From Dactylis glomerata (taxonomy: Eukaryota > Streptophyta > Magnoliopsida > Poales > Poaceae), in the NCBI GenBank assembly GCA_007115705.1, contig QXEO01000414.1, forward strand, positions 1,028,434 through 1,092,433: a DNA stretch of 64,000 nucleotides, read 5' to 3'. Position numbers and translations under genes: made by a program. This document shows positions 44,611 to 56,299 of the stretch, piece by piece (position 1 is the first letter of the stretch; each line of letters starts with the position of its first letter). The notes beneath the pieces are model-generated. The model was given only the letters and a program-made list of their open reading frames with translations. It searched no databases and was not told the DNA's origin.

Positions 44611-45364
44611 CTGAGGGAAAGTCAATGCACATCAGGTGACTTAAAAATGCTTACCAGTCTATTATAAAATATCAAGCATCTAAGGCAACCCATAAATCAC
44701 CTGATGCTAGCCGTCAGCCGTCTTATTCTGACAATTTTTGTTGGAATAATGATATGCTCTACCTTAGGCTTAGCAACTACATTGATCTGAAAGGAACCAC
44801 CAATTCTACTTTGGTGTATATCCTGGAACATCTTGCAACAATAAATTTCATTCTACATAAGGTAGTATGTATTAGAACATACCGATGAGAGCCAATACAC
44901 ACTGAAAACTAAATATCCCATGGCTCGGTGCACAATTAGAGCCGATAAATATGTCACAGTAACAGATTCCCTTTCCATAGATTCAAAATGTAGATTTGTT
45001 TTGGTAATCCACTCAATGGAATAATCGACTCCAACCTCAATAATTATCCTTCGCGTAATGGTTCTTGATATATATGCGTTCCCTAGAACATCATATAAAT
45101 AAGCAATAAAACTGATCTAATGTATCGGACCATACTTAGGATTGCATTAAAATAATTAATCATGGTTGAACAAACTGAAAACACTCCACAAATAGGTAAG
45201 AAACCTGTTTCCTCTATACCGGTAAAACTGAAGAAACGTGAGCGCACACACATACACATACATAAGACTAAAGTCAAGAGTAGTTATAATTACCCCAATT
45301 TCTTATGTAATTGCAGTACTAAGTGACTTTCCTAAAGAAATGGCTGCTCAGATCCATGGATTTA

Positions 45365-45568
45365 GACATCGGCTTTTGCTTCAGTGCGCCCCCCCCCCCC
45401 CCCCCTTTCTTAACTTTAACCCAAACCCGATCATATCAAGGGATGAGATGGCTCCGTACCCCTTCGTAATTAAGTTATGAAGGGGTACGAAGCAATCTCA
45501 GCCCTTGATATGTTTAAGTTTCGATTGAGTTTAGGCAAGCGGGGGCGCATTGAAGCAAACCGACATCG
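45365..45568. mobile_element. Near-palindromic inverted-repeat element with a 17-C run
   Basis: The left arm (gacatcggcttttgcttca, then gatcatatcaaggg.tgaga, then cgtaccccttc) and the right arm are imperfect reverse complements that meet near 45470 (taattaagttat). Total length is about 200 bp. The left arm holds 17 consecutive C (about 45389-45405) where the right arm has gggggcg. It is probably a fold-back MITE lying in an intron or remnant of the minus-strand gene candidate. Confidence 0.65.
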
Positions 45569-45902
45569 CTTTGGATCCTAATTATAGCTCTGCGCACAAA
45601 AAATGCACCACAAAACAATTAGGTGACTAATTTATCACCCAGATCATTTTTAAGAAAGGCACTATGCAGTCTTTATTTGTACAAAATCTTCTCTGACCCT
45701 ACCAAGAAGCTGCAAAACAAATTAATATCTTTAGGGCTGCCTAGAAACTAAAAAAAGCAGTGCATGGTAATCATCAGTCAGATCCTTGTGCGACAACTGA
45801 TCTCAGCAACTCTTGGTACAACATGATTTGGTGGCCTCAATCGAGCTATAAAATGGAAACATAACCAAAAAATTAAGATGGTAGGAGGAGAGAGAAAGAG
45901 TG

Positions 45903-46164
45903 CTCACGAAGCTGATCTTCTCTATACCCACATCACGCATCAAGTCCCATATCCTGGAGCCTGGTAAGATCCCTTGCCGCTGACTTCACCGCAGGGAACT
46001 TCAGCCGCTGCCGGTGTGGTTTGAGAAAATCTCCCATCTTCTCCCATGGGCACCGACCTCCATCGCTCGATCTCCTTCTCCCGATGGTTGTTTCCCTGTC
46101 CCCGCCTCTTTTCTTCACCGGTAATCCCGCCATCCTGATCCCAACAGGCCTTGGGTAGCACAAC
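45903..46164 (-). other. GC-rich possible first exon of the minus-strand gene candidate
   Basis: On the minus strand a frame from an ATG near 46134 reads MAGLPVKKRGG and later MGDFLKPHRQRLKFPAVKSA to LTRLQDMGLDA, then a stop. A second frame across the same DNA is also open. A donor-like gtatag follows about 15 nt after the stop. The frames may be 5' UTR open frames or a coding exon with a small shift. The solo LTR inserted at 46165 lies immediately upstream and may have separated the gene from its promoter. Confidence 0.25.
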
Positions 46165-49100
46165 TGTCACATCCCAAAAATTTGGAATGTGAAATAAATT
46201 AAAATAGGAACCATGTATGTTGTATTGATTTAAAATTTCACAAGAAATTAAAACTTTTTGATTTAACTAAAATCTTTATTAAGAAAACTATTTCAAAATT
46301 TCTATTATTCCTTGAAGAACCTTTTTGAGAAAATAGAATCTCAAAATATTAATTTGTATTTACCCAAAACCTATGCAAACTTATTTGCAAAGGAATTACT
46401 TACAAAAAGATTTATCAAATAAAGTTTACATTTCCCAAAAATATGTTTAAAATAAAGTTCAATTATTATTATTAAAGTTTTTCTCTGATTTTAAAAGGAA
46501 TTATTTTGAAAGCCCTATTTATATTTGATCTTATGCAATAAAACCCCTTAGATCAAATTTATAAAGTTTTATTAAAAATCTTGTTTAATTATGAAAACAT
46601 GTTTATTACTGTCTTAAAATGATAAGTTGAATTTTTGAAGAATTTACAAACTGGTTTGAGTCAATTTGGACCCAAAATGCAAAAGTTATGAAATAATCAA
46701 GAAAGCAGAAAAGAAAAAGGAAGAAAAGATAAAAAAAAAAGACCCTAACTGGGCCGGCCCATCTAAGACACCGACCCGACTAGCGAGTTGTCTTCCTCCT
46801 CGAGAACATACTGAGACTATATGTTATTAGGAGCCATGGCCAGTCAAACTTTCCCCTTCTATTTCTCCTAATTCTAGCCTCTCTTTACTATCGATTTAAA
46901 CACAAAAATTACTCCTCATTCAATCACGGTCCTATTCAGGGGATTAATACCCCATTTACCTTCCTTAATTTTCCACATCGTCCAGGTGCACCGAATGTCG
47001 CCCATTGGCATTGACCTCCGATCTCCCTCCTCGTTCTATTCCTAGACGAACAGAGAGAAGCATCATGAGCTCCTTATACTCCTCTCTCACTTTTGTTCTA
47101 CAACTTCCTCCCGAAAAGCTGTGTACATCCCCTACGAACCATGCCAAGATAAGTCCCTAAATTGAGTTCATCGCAAGATTCCGTCTCCATGTGTGATTAT
47201 CTCGAGGATTCCTTACACCGGGAAACTCCTCTCTCCAATTTCTACCCCAGGGACATGGACGTGCATCATGTTCTCGCTGATGGCCGCGATGTCATCGGAG
47301 TTCATCGCGATGGTACGTCCTATACGGTATCTTCCATATCGATTTCTTTGAAAAGTAGAATCTCCTAATCATTCGCTATATATTGGACATGTTTTTGCAT
47401 CATTTTAGAGATGTTGTTCGCGCCGCCTGTTGTCCGGCCGCTGCTCCGTTCGCCTTCATCAGTGCTAGAAGCCTTTCCGCCGTGATGAGCGCGGCTCCTT
47501 CATCAACTCTAACTACTCCAAGGATCACCGGAGGTCACTACCGTCGCCGCAATTTCAGCCGAGAAACGTAGCTGCTCGGGACCACGCCGACAACCTCCGA
47601 GCACGCACGCGTCGCTGCAAAGGCGCACTGCATCCTGTCAACCACGCGCAGCTTCTGTAAGTCGCCGCCGTTCTCGTTTTTGGTACGTTTTTGAACTGTT
47701 TAGAGTAGATTGCGTAGCTGGTAGTCGTAGACATCGTAGCATAATGACACGACCTGCAAGCCGAAACCGAGCACACGACGAACTGAGATCTGTCACCGCC
47801 GTTCGAGGATGTACAAGATGACGCTGTTGACGCTGTAATCATCATCGCCCGCCGCACTTTGTCGATACGAAGACCGCCGCATCAACGTCGCCGTCCACAC
47901 CCGACTCACCGTCGCCCTCTTCATCGCGTGCGTCGATCCTCACTACAAGTTTCTGTCGTCCTCCTCTGTCGTTTCGTATGGCGTAAATTAGATGAGTTAG
48001 AATTCTGAACCGCTACGAGCAAATCAAGTTTTGCTACGTTTCCGTGCGGTAGCGATCAGCACCGGTTCTGATTGTGCTAGCTCACATCAAATTTTGAAAA
48101 TTCATAACTAAAAATCTGTAGCTCCGTTTTGGATGATTCTTATTGCGTTGGATTCATAATTAAATCTCCTATCTAGTGGTGCCAAACTTTCCAATTATTG
48201 AATTTTTGAATCTGTAAGTTTAAATTCTGGTTTTAAACCTATTTACATGTATTCAAATTCAAATATGAGAATTTGAGTATTTTTATTATAGAATTTATTC
48301 TATAATGATTCCTTCTTCAAAAGTTAATCTTGTGATCATATCTATCCACAAGAACCCCTTTAGACATTTTTCCCACACTATTCCAACATCATTAAATTAT
48401 TAATCCTATTGCCTAGTTTAAGTTAATCAAATTGTAATTGAGCTATTTGAGTAATTTAACAAATCTTTAATTCCTAACCAACCCATGTATACCTTGTGCT
48501 TTTTGACTGTTGTCCCACTTTACAAATGGTGTGAAAAATCCTAAGTTTTAAAGACCATCCAAATCTACCCATGACTTAGTGAAAATCTACTCTCTATCCT
48601 TTGCCAAGTGCAAAACTATAAACTCCATCTTACCCAAAATTCTTCTAAGTATTTTGACTACCCCATCCAACAATATGACATAGAAGTTCTCCCATATCAA
48701 GACAAGGAGAAGGAAAAACAAGAAGTTGAAGAGAAGACAAGGAGATGAAGAAAAAAGAAGAAGTTGAAGGGAAGACAAGGAGATGAAGGAAAACAAGAAG
48801 ATCAAGAGAAGAGAGCCCAAGTCAAGAAGATGAAAGTGATAAACCTCATGACTTAGAATTTATCGATCCAACTCCTCAACCCAAGCCTAAGAATCTCCTT
48901 GAAGCTATTTTTACTAAGTGTTGGACACTTCCTAACAATTTAGAAAACCCCCATCAATCTTTAGAAGTCCTTGACTTAGCCACTCTCTCCATCCATATCA
49001 AGACAACTTCATGCCACAATCTTTTGTCAAATTATCACTAAGACAATCGAAGACTAAGCTAAAACAAATAAACACTTTTGTTTGTCTTGTTTGATTATGT

Positions 49101-50638
49101 TGCCTTGAATGGTGTGTTTATGTTGTGTTACTTTCTATCTTATAGTTGTACGGAGAGCTACGTGTATTGATTAAGAGAAGTACAAATCTTCAGAAGTTAC
49201 TAAGGCAAGTATCATCATCTTCTTGTCCTACTAAAATATTGTCACTAGTAGCTTTTCTTATAGATGATGCATGTGTAGGTGTTTTATAAACTTATGATTT
49301 TATGCTAAGTCTTTTGTCTAGCTTTTGCATCACCTATTAGAACTGCTGCTGCTATAGGTTGTCTTACACTTGTTGTGGGAAGGAATTATCACATGTTTTG
49401 GCTAAGTGTTGAAAACCATTGTTTTACAAAAACCAAGAAAACAACTAAGTTAATGAAACACCTGGGTGGAAAGTGGTAAGAATGGATTTGTGTTGAGTGG
49501 TTCCCTGGGGTCATGTCGTCGAACCTCTGAACCAGCAGGTGTATCTCACTTGTGGACGGCCACCCAGGAACAAAGAGATTGGAGACGTTCAATGTCGTGA
49601 AGCTTCCAGTGCAACCACGAGTCATATGGGCTCTGTCCTGACTAACTAAGTTGCGAGAACTCAGCCATACGAACAGAGGGTGGTATTTGGGAGCGCGTCC
49701 GGGTTGGTCTGAGGGATTGCCTCTGAAAGGTCTCGTCTTGGTCTTCACTTGGCCATTTGAGCAAAATGAGCATCATGGCAAAAGAGGTTGACTGAGTCTT
49801 GTGGGAAAATTGCACCACCTCTGCAGAGGGTTAAAACTAAGTACTTAGCCGTGTCCCCGGTTATGGACAAATTTGAGTGACACGATTTTGAATCTGTTCA
49901 AGGATCTCCTCATGCCAACTTCTTAAAAATTAAAACTTGTGGGTTGAACTGGAAATATGACAATTGGTGCAAGTGTCTATTGGCTAGCAGTTCCCGTGCC
50001 ATTTCTATGTGCCAGTGTCTGCAGGAATGGTTCATCCAAACCAAGTTGTCCATATGTATTAATTAAGATTTTGACCATTGATGTAGGTATCTATCGACCA
50101 GTGTGTCCCGTACGATAACTACGGCCTGTGGCTACAGGGGTAGGTTACCCAAGTCAAGCTGTCCAGCTAAAGTTTTGCTTCAAGAAAAGGATAGGATAAA
50201 TTTTCTTAGTGCAAATAGGTCTGAAGCTCCACCCAGCCAAATATTCATTTAAGTGTTAGGTTCCATTTGTGTCCACTAAACAATGACATCTTGCCAATAC
50301 AATTCAAGTGTATTGACCCCTTTGTGGCTGCAACGTTTCATGTTGCAGGTTTTGACGATAAGAAAGGTACGACAGGGTTACGAGTCTATCTACAACATGT
50401 TCGCCTATGGCACATGAAGAAGAAGGACTCCATGCTATTTTGATTTCGTTGTAAACTCTGAAAGCTTTATGCTAAGAGCATTGTAAGGTTCCTTTATGTA
50501 ATAGCTGGATCATGCGATGTAATAAAATGACCTTTGTTTCTTGATATTACATCTTAAACTGTGTGTGCTAGCGTTTGATCCAGGGACTAGCACTGAAAAG
50601 CACAGGGATCATCATCTTTAAAAGGTGAAGTCACTACA
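46165..50638 (+). mobile_element. Probable 4.47-kb solo LTR of a very long-LTR retrotransposon
   Basis: It starts TGTCACATCCC and ends TCACTACA, with TG...CA ends and a perfect 5-bp target duplication ACAAC (46160-46164 and 50639-50643). No primer site, gag or pol motif is present anywhere inside, and no internal direct repeat of the ends is seen. A solo LTR therefore fits better than a full element. A transcript-end-like stretch (aataaaatgacc near 50522) lies close to the right end, as expected for an LTR R/U5 border in plus orientation. Length and emptiness recall Sukkula-type LARD elements of Triticeae; that name is from memory. A purine-rich tandem unit (agaagttgaag.gaagacaaggagatgaag) occurs at about 48720-48790. 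Confidence 0.75.
48718..48795 (+). repeat. Purine-rich tandem repeat inside the solo LTR
   Basis: The unit caagaagttgaagagaagac with aaggagatgaag occurs twice, about 40 bp apart, in a stretch almost free of pyrimidines on the plus strand. Confidence 0.6.
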
Positions 50639-50643
50639 ACAAC

Positions 50644-52773
50644 CTAGGCGAGCCAGAGTATAGGCAGATGCCGGAAGGGGATTAATGAAAGTGAGAGGAG
50701 AGGGCATCTATATGGAAGATGGGGCGACGCCCTGGTCAGAAAAAGAGCCCGATGTGAGGACATTAGTCAACATGAACCGACCTGGAGTCCTGGGCCAACC
50801 GAGCTAGGCCTAAGGGCACAAATGAACTTGTGCTCATGTATAGATGGGGCTAACTCCCCAGACTCTTTAAACAAGCAAAGTTGCCTTGCTCAACATGTAC
50901 TAACAAATACAGGAACTGATTCAGCCATCGTGTAAAATTACATGAACCGACTATCTTCGTGTCATGACTTCATTGGTTCTAGCACTCAAGCAACCACATC
51001 GCTTCCACCCTAGGGATCTTAGAGCTCTTCTTTGATATATAATATATACAAGGCTAGGGTTGGTGAGGCATCGTCCGAGGCTGCCTAACACCCATGCCCC
51101 CTTGTCCCCTTATATAATGAGAACCCTCTCTCTCCTTCCAATGAGCATCCAACAAGTCTTGACCTCTCCTCTCTCCCTCTCTAGGTTCGCATAAACAAGT
51201 ATTACTTTGGTATCCCTTCGTTCTGGATGATGAAGTCCTACCAGATCCATGAACACGTACGATGTGCACCAATAGAGAGATCGTATGTTTTATCTTAGGA
51301 GCAAGGAGGAGATATTATTATGGCTGGGAGGGATACGCCTAGATGTGACGATCGCTCGCATATGAATCTTCATTGAGCCTTCTGCATCCTTTCGGTGAGA
51401 GATCTTCTAAATCCAAAATCAACTTTTGTATCTCCATAGATAGATCTTGGATGATCGTGTAGGACAATTTTTTGTTTTACATGCATCTTACCCCAATAAT
51501 CATATGGATTGCCATGTCACATGTCCATCGCATATATCCATGAGGACGATGGGGGTCGTGTAATTATCAGGCAACCATGTTCTATGTGATCTACATGGTT
51601 GTTTGTGCCTTATCCTAGCCGCTCGTAGGTGGACCCATGCATTGGCTAAATGTGAGGCCGGGTGTACACATGCGTACACATGGCACAACGGGATAATATA
51701 CCATAGAGAACATGAAGGAATACCGTAACCATAGTATGCTTAGGGCAGGGATGAATATGAAAAAAGTATTAAGATGTTTATTCCTCTTCCATGATGCTTG
51801 CTTGTTTCCTCCCACCTTGTCATGTGGCATGGTAAAAAACGCAGTGCAAACGGTCAATTGAAACTTTGGTGTTGGCTTCTTATTTATGTTCATGTCTTAA
51901 TGTGCACCACAGATTTAGGTGGATGCATGGTCCAAGCTCAAACATAGGCCAATATTACCGTGACCCTTTGCATAGACATATTTTCCATGTCTCCTCACAC
52001 AAATACTCCTCGCGAGTATACTACGCAGCACAATAACTTTTCATTTGCATATTCTATTTTACATCATTCCTTTTGTATCAGTCCACAAACTATCACATAT
52101 TCCACTCGTTAGAGGTCACACACTTAAAACAACCATGCATATTGTCTGAAAATATATACTCACACAGAGCGTAGGACGCGGGGTACATGGACTTTAGACT
52201 CAAACATCGTGAATCACATGTCAAGCAAAAGCATCACATAGAACAATTAGAGTCATATCCCTTCATGTTCAATCATATGGCACATAGAACACATACTTTA
52301 GATTCCAACATCCTGGATTATTTTCAATGAGTAGTTGTAGGTCCAACTTCAGAAAAGAGAATCTGATAAAACTTTTCTTGCCTAGAGCCATTGAGTCATT
52401 ATATACCATAATTCAATAATTCAATTATGGATCTTATGTGGCCTTATTTGTTCATTCCTGCTCGAGCAGGATGATGATAAATTTTCATGTTCGGTTCCTT
52501 TGGGAGATGGATCATAAACATTTCACCTATCCCAATAACAAAGGAACCAGGCTTACATGCATCAACGGCGGTCGAACATAACTTGGTATGGTAGATACTT
52601 AAGGTCATGGCGGTTTTTGGTTGTGTGCTCGTCAACAGTATTGTGCTAGTGCATGCTAGCTGACACGACAAGGAGCCATGGTGGATTGGTGGGTGCTTGA
52701 TATGTGAGTTCACTTATCTTTATAAGTAAATGGGAGTTGGCAGTGGCAGCTCAACATCTACTTCCATACACCC
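50644..52773. other. Intergenic and old repeat DNA between the solo LTR and copy B
   Basis: No gene is supported. Around 51425-51480 the phrase tagatcttggatgatcgtgt and following loosely resembles the 3' end of BARE/Angela-type Copia LTRs, suggesting a decayed LTR fragment. 51900-52730 shows nothing recognised. Confidence 0.35.
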
Positions 52774-53134
52774 TAACAAGGGTATAACTACCAAGCCCTG
52801 TTACTTTAGTACCCCTAGGGCCCGTTCGGGTAATAGCCCATGGAAACTAGGCCCGGACATAGTTATAGTCAAAATACCAGATCATGTCGTAAACAACATT
52901 GTAATTTGTATTGAACCCGACCGGATCTTCGAGACCTGGCCACCTATATATAGGGGCCAGGTGAGGCCGGCCAGGGACAGATTGAGATTTAGCCAATTAT
53001 TCACTAGCTTATTCTCAACACGCACCAAGTTTCGCCTTGTTTGTCCGAGTCTTTTACCTTCGAATTCATCTTGACGCCCTCTTCCCCGATCCTAAGTCCT
53101 TTATCTAGGACATTTGCCGAGTTAACCCTCATCA
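52774..53134 (+). repeat. 5' LTR of Tat-like copy B
   Basis: This 361-bp LTR starts taacaagggtataacta (copy A has tgacaaggg, so TG has decayed to TA) and ends accctcatca. A TATA box (tatatata) is at 52945-52952. The sequence after it (attggccccgtccatggggg) matches the corresponding internal start of copy A with small changes. Confidence 0.75.
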
Positions 53135-53147
53135 ATTGGCCCCGTCC

Positions 53148-55600
53148 ATGGGGGCCTCAGGCATTGGAATCATGAATTCGACGGCTTTTTCGCTTCTATC
53201 CAACAGCAACTCGAAGATCGGTGGAAACCAGATCACCTTTGGAGCCGTAGATTTTCAACCTCACCCAACAACCCTAGCTCCGATCTTTGCAAGATTGGAT
53301 CAGGAGATGGACCTGACGATCGGAAGCCTCAACTTTTGTGTCGGGTCTCTAGGCTCAATGCGCCTTTTAGATCCGATAAACTCGGGTCCGTCGGCAGGAA
53401 AAACCGCATCCGCGGCAAGATCAGAATCATCGGTTGGCTCTTCCAGCGAGGTAAACTCACCGGTCAGCTTCAGGAGGATGGAGAATATAAAAAGCACAGT
53501 TGAAGAACTCGACGAAATCATCGAAAATCTCAACCTAGGAGAATCATCGGGTTACTCAGATAAGGGTTCTGACAAAAACGTCTACAATTACCTAGTAAAG
53601 GACCTCACCACCCAAAGCGACGGTGTCTCTGACAGCAATGAGGACATGTGGGGCTAGAAGGAAAACATACCAGTAGCATACACCAAGTGTGCGTTATAAT
53701 AAGTGAGGCGGCAAAAGACGACGATGGCGGGAACAACCGGTGATTAACTCACAAGACGTTAATCAAGGAAATAACCACCAAAAAGAAAGGGAGAAAGTAT
53801 ATGTCTCAGCGGGAGAGTGGAGGATGATCAAATCAGCAGTGAGCCATGGCACGACAATACCTGTGGATTCAAGAAGAGAAGTGTTAATGGGGTACTAGTA
53901 CGCTTTGCACCAGCACAGGAGATAGCTATTGCGAGAACAAAGCAAGCTAAGGAGAAGTCTCGAATCCAACGACACAGCAAACAGAACACAATGGGAAGAA
54001 CACAGTGATACGTCACAGTCAAGCAGAGAAAGGCACCGCGAGCCAAAACACAGCAGAAGGAAAACAGAGCGGCCAGACAGAGAGAATCGCACACAAAATT
54101 TCAACTCATAATTCTTAACAATCGACGAAACAGGAAGTATCATGCCAGAAACGCCAGAGGCAGCCCTAGTGGCAATACAAGCATATCTATTAACCATGCA
54201 GCCAGAACCTAGAGATCCACGAGAAAGCATGCACCAAGCTGCCATACAAGGTCTCGGATTGATCGGAGATAAGCTGCAGTAGAAACCTTTGGTACAGGAG
54301 ACAACACAACATGAACAAAAGGAGAAAAGAACCCGGCGGTCCCAATCTCCACAAACCCGAAGGTCCAAGTCACCCAATAAGGGAAATTACAAATCACAAA
54401 GGGGCGACACAAGGAATATCATCACGTAGGCAGGGTCAATAGATCACGTTATGAGTGGGACGAAGGAAATTATGAGGACGAGGAAACATGGGCGTTATGC
54501 TTTACCATAGGGTTCGCAGAACGCAAGTATCCAAAGGATTCAATCTACCTCACGACCAGCAAAAATATGATGGATCACAGGAACCCGAACTGTGGTTATC
54601 AGATTATCTTCAAGCCGTTCAAATACTCGGGGGCTCGAGGGCAACAGAAATGCAAAGCCTACAGCTGCACCTCACCGGCGCAGCACGGTCTTGGTTAAGC
54701 AAGTTACCCGACGATTCCATTGGAAGCTGGAGCGAGATGTCAAAGCAATTCACAAGCAATTTCTGATCAACATACATGCGACCAGTGTCAATAGAGGAAG
54801 TCAAATCTTGTTTACAGAGAAGTTGTGAGGCATTGTGTTCATATATACAGCGTTGGAGCATAATAAAAAAAACTCAGCAGAAAATGTTTCCGACGTGCGA
54901 GCAATAGATGCCTTTGTATTAGGGCTTTGCCGTTTGGATCTCGTTGAGGGGATGGGAAGAACCAAACCCAGGACAGTATCGGAATTGATGGAAATAGCAA
55001 ACAGATTCATAGACGGAGAGGATGCCTACCACAACAAAAGGGCACGATCGCCCGAACGTGATAGGCCAAATAGATACAATAACCAGAAACACAGATCTCG
55101 CAATGACGACAGCCACAACCCGCGCAACCAAGTAGCCACAGGGTATAAGAGAAGCAGCGAAGAAGGAGGTAAATGTAGGAACACCGGGTATCGCAGAAGA
55201 GATGACTCGGGAGGAGATAGATCAAGAAACTTCAACCCATCACCCAAAGACATCCTCAATGGACCATGTCACATACATTACACATACCTAGATGGGAAGA
55301 GAGTTTCCAATTACCTTATGACAGATTGCAGGACGTTCATGAAGCTACAAGAAGCCATAGAGTTCAGCCAAGCAGAAAAGCCGGGATCAACAGCATACGG
55401 TGCACCTCCACCACCACCCTATAATAAGGGCACAACAAACCAAGGGTACCCAAGACAAAGCAATCAAGGCTATCCCCAGTCAAAAGTACACATCACTGCG
55501 ATGATTCAGCCAGTTCCCAAGTCTAAAAAGGAACAGAAAAACATATCCAGACAAGTAAACCTAGCCATATCATCGCCACCAGCTACCATAGAGTACCTCC
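53148..55600 (+). pseudogene. gag region of Tat-like copy B
   Basis: Pieces in order: 53148-53657 (MGASGIGIMNSTAFSLL); a short broken stretch with PETPEAALVAIQAYL and a basic Ser/Arg tail (about 54140-54420); a capsid piece 54488-54766 (LPHDQQKYDGSQEPELWLSD; TGAARSWLSK); and 54835-55600, holding ATP-independent capsid end sequence, a basic Arg-rich part, and the C/H cluster PCHIHYTYLDGK...DCRTF. Stops and shifts lie between the pieces. The 54835-55881 piece is the longest surviving frame (348 residues). Confidence 0.8.
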
Positions 55601-55659
55601 GCTGGTCCAAAAAGACAGTCGGGTTCAACAAAGCAGATCACCCAAGTAAAGTACCTAGA

Positions 55660-56291
55660 CCAGGGCACACACCCATGGTATTGAAGGCGCAAATCGGAGG
55701 ATACGATGTTGGAAGGGTGTCCATGGATGCAGGAAGTGGCATAAATTTAATATACGCAAGAACCCTGAAGGCAATGAACATATCACTTGAGTGGTTGCAG
55801 CCAACAGATTGTTCTTTTCACGGAATAGTACCAGGGAGTGCAAATTATCCAATAGGAAAAATCGAACTCGACGTTTGTTAGGTGACAGCGGCAACTTCCG
55901 AAGGGAGAAGTTAGAATTTGAGGTCATGGATTGGCCTTCACAATATCACGCAATCCTCGGACGGCCAGCATTTGCACGATTCATAGCAGTACCCCACTAT
56001 GCATATCTCGTATTAAAAATACCTGGACTAAATGGAGTTATCACGGTCAAAGGAAACTTCAAGGTCTCAGATACCTGCGACAAGGAATTCAACAAAATGG
56101 CGCAAACCTTCGGCATGACAGCAGAATACGCGCGACTCAAAGGAGAGACTGATCATAACGTACTAACTGATGTAGGTCGATCCCTACCGGATCAGGCTTT
56201 CGACTCTACTCGAGACTCCAAGAAAGTTCGGGTTCACCCCACGGACCCAGCAAAGACAACTTCCATCGCGGTCGATCTGGACCCCGCATAG
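55660..56291 (+). pseudogene. Retropepsin region of Tat-like copy B
   Basis: The domain starts VLKAQIGGYDVGRVSMDAGS. The catalytic DAGSG motif is intact, followed by PTDCSFHGIVPGSANYPIG; a stop then falls at 55881. It resumes in another frame from about 55890 with REKLEFEVMDWPSQYHAILG and RPAFARFIAVPHYAYLVL, ending at 56291. A single frame break thus inactivates an otherwise recognisable protease. Confidence 0.75.
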
Positions 56292-56299
56292 GAAAGCGC

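Noticed and set aside
51054..51893. Short minus-strand frames between the solo LTR and copy B
   Set aside because: No domain, no consistent splice sites, and they lie in probable decayed repeat DNA.
53895..54377. 160-codon minus-strand frame in copy B gag
   Set aside because: It is the antisense shadow of the basic gag stretch; the plus-strand pieces align with copy A.
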